Shown here: positions 62,539 through 64,000 of the stretch, piece by piece | Layout of the letters: every line of letters begins with the position of its first letter | How positions within the stretch are numbered: position 1 is the first letter of the stretch | Assembly: GCF_001028175.1 (NCBI RefSeq) | Contig: NZ_AEJF01000085.1 | Location: 89,094 to 153,093 of the forward strand | Reading direction: 5' to 3' | Source: Caballeronia mineralivorans PML1(12) | GTDB lineage: Bacteria; Pseudomonadota; Gammaproteobacteria; Burkholderiales; Burkholderiaceae | Length of the DNA stretch: 64,000 nucleotides | The notes under the pieces: generated by a model | Databases searched by the model: none | The model's input: only the letters and a program-made list of their open reading frames with translations | What the model was told of the DNA's origin: nothing | Position numbers and translations under genes: made by a program

Positions 62539-62704
62539 CTGCGCCCACCCTTTGCCGGAAATTGTCGATGTGCTCGCGCGCTCGAGCCTAGGCGTGGCGC
62601 ACGGGCTTTTGCGGTTTGCTCAAAGGGAAATGTAGACTATTCCTTGATTCGGGAGTACGGTCCTAAATCGGTAATGACTCTTCCGTTTTGGGGAAAGGTG
62701 ACTC

Positions 62705-63643
62705 ATGGACCGATTCGATGCAATGAATGTGTTCGTCCGAGTGGTGGAAGCCGGCAGTCTGTCTGCCGCCGCCCGAGCGATCCCGATGTCGTTGACTTCG
62801 GTGAGTCGCCACTTGTCGGCGCTCGAGACGCAATTTGGCATGCAGTTGCTGCGCCGCACGACACGGCACATTGCGCTGACAAACGAGGGGCGCGTCTTTT
62901 TCGAGCGTGCGAAGTCGATCCTCGCGGATCTGGATGAAGTGGGCGCGCTGCTCAGCGCGGGCCGCAGCGAGCCAGCGGGCCGTTTGTGTATTGCTACGCC
63001 TACGCTGCTAGGTCGAACCGTCATCGCGCCGCTCCTGCCGTGCTTCCTTGCGCGCCACCCCGCAGTTTCAATCGAGCTGCTGCTGATCGACCGCGCTGTG
63101 AATCTCGTCGAGGAGGACATCCACCTCGCGATTCGCGTGGGCCGCCTGCCCGATTCAGCGCTCGTGGCACGCAAGCTCGGTGACGTGCGCATGATCGTGT
63201 GCGCCGCGCCGTCTTATATCGAGCGCCGCGGCGCGCCTTGCTCGCCTGACGAGCTGCGCCGGCACGACTGCCTCGTTTTCTCCGACCAGCCTGGCCCCGT
63301 CGATTGGCACTTCAAGTCCGCAGGCACTCGTCGTTCCGCCCGCATTACAGGCCGCCTCTGGGCCAACGCGCTCGACGTGCTCGCGGCCGCGGCGATCGAC
63401 GGTGCGGGTATTGTGCGTGCCCCGTCGTGGCAAGTGGCGAACGACATCGAGCATGGCCGGCTGCGTCGCATCCTTCAAGACTACGAACCAATGCATGCGC
63501 CAGTGAATGCGCTCTTCGAACGTGCGCGACGCACGTCGCCCTCTGTGCGTGCCTTCCTCGACTACCTGGTCGAATCGACGAAAACGGGGCCGCTCGCAGG
63601 CATGTCCCGCTTCGGCGAAGCACTTGGTGCGACAAACGGGTGA
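62705..63643 (+). CDS. LysR-family regulator divergent from MFS gene
   Basis: 312 residues. MDRFDAMNVFVRVVEAGSLSAAARAIPMSLTSVSRHLSALETQFGMQLLRRTTRHIALTNEG is the HTH of the DmlR/CrgA-type subgroup; the effector domain (~90-300) carries DIHLAIRVGRLPDSALVARKLG. AAAGGTGA precedes the ATG. It is likely the activator or repressor of the divergent MFS pump. Confidence 0.92.
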   Translation: MDRFDAMNVFVRVVEAGSLSAAARAIPMSLTSVSRHLSALETQFGMQLLRRTTRHIALTNEGRVFFERAKSILADLDEVGALLSAGRSEPAGRLCIATPTLLGRTVIAPLLPCFLARHPAVSIELLLIDRAVNLVEEDIHLAIRVGRLPDSALVARKLGDVRMIVCAAPSYIERRGAPCSPDELRRHDCLVFSDQPGPVDWHFKSAGTRRSARITGRLWANALDVLAAAAIDGAGIVRAPSWQVANDIEHGRLRRILQDYEPMHAPVNALFERARRTSPSVRAFLDYLVESTKTGPLAGMSRFGEALGATNG

Positions 63644-64000
63644 TACCGCATTGCGCCGGGCGCCTATGCGGCGCTCACGTCCCCACTATAAGATTGGTTC
63701 TCGCCAGACTCACATTCGCCACGCAGATAGCTGCCATACGCATCAGCCTGCAGCGTGCCGTCGGACGACTTGCGGGGACCTTGTCGATTTCGGGATTCAG
63801 GTGCGATGGGCAGGAACGATCAATCCAGTCAATAGACTTGAACTATTGTCGAGAGCGAATCGCCACGTACTACCAGATTTCGCTCGATGAACTGCTGCGC
63901 GAGCAGCGCGCGCTAGATCGAGCGGGCCGCGACGACGTCCGAACGACCGCTTGCGGCTTTCAATGGGTCGTTGGGAGCTGATTGGTCAGCGGCTGCTCGT
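63644..64000. other. Terminal stretch without a recognised gene
   Basis: A plus-strand frame reading ISLDELLREQRALDRAGRDD near 63870-63930 looks weakly coding and ends at a TGA (63979-63981). No start or family was recognised, and the rest of the 357 bp shows no convincing gene. It may be a fragment of a gene that continues nowhere in the window. Confidence 0.3.

Noticed and set aside
63304..63981. 225-codon plus frame at the window end
   Set aside because: Most of it is an out-of-frame shadow of the LysR gene; only its last ~50 codons are outside that gene and none is recognisable.

Overview
The window is GC-rich, densely coded chromosomal DNA from a beta-proteobacterium, most likely a Burkholderiaceae member of the Paraburkholderia/Caballeronia type. 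This rests on high-GC third positions, many LysR regulators and solute-binding proteins, EpsC-type serine acetyltransferase, FolE, Gnd, Dyp peroxidase with a ferric ABC transporter, and intergenic peptide signatures (CTLGTLT, FFASFLC) that I recall from Burkholderia intergenic repeats. No rRNA, tRNA, CRISPR array, integrase or complete insertion sequence was seen.

Layout. 1-8.3 kb: a MocR regulator cut by the window edge, divergent from an omega-amino-acid aminotransferase; an ArsR-type repressor divergent from a DHA2 efflux pump with a dyad between them; 3-methyladenine glycosylase; a Thr/Pro-linker beta-propeller lipoprotein; an alpha/beta hydrolase. 8.28-9.10 kb: an ~820-bp gene-poor block made of two copies of a repeat facing each other. 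9.1-16.7 kb: LysR plus two SDR oxidoreductases, folE, cysE, small hypotheticals, an SDR and a GNAT. 16.7-25.3 kb: sugar-acid catabolism (SMP-30 lactonase, ketoglutarate semialdehyde dehydrogenase, hydroxypyruvate isomerase), thioredoxin, split chromate transporter, ketopantoate-reductase-like enzyme, GIY-YIG protein, gnd.

25.4-33.7 kb: a two-gene accessory module (DUF4365 nuclease-like protein plus an overlapping partner broken by a nonsense codon and a frameshift), then a LacI-controlled ribose-type sugar ABC operon whose ATPase gene is frameshifted by a 5-bp tandem duplication, then a methyltransferase with a broken 5' end. Several reading-frame lesions within ~7 kb deserve checking against raw reads. 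33.7-39.4 kb: DipZ and Tat-exported MsrB (periplasmic methionine repair), a secreted two-cysteine protein, a LysR remnant, thiolase and its MarR regulator with twin 12-bp operators.

39.4-47.5 kb: a six-gene iron-uptake operon (OprB-type porin, secreted beta-propeller, EfeB, FbpA-, FbpB- and FbpC-like proteins) preceded by a textbook Fur box. 48-54.7 kb: amino-acid uptake and turnover (LivK-like and ArtJ-like binding proteins, FAD oxidase, methionine aminotransferase, GcvA-like LysR) and an M48 protease whose stop codon sits in a 12-bp tandem repeat. 54.9-63.6 kb: two convergent DHA2 efflux pumps, UspA, an FNR-type oxygen sensor, a lone EgtB-type sulfoxide synthase, and an MFS pump divergent from LysR.
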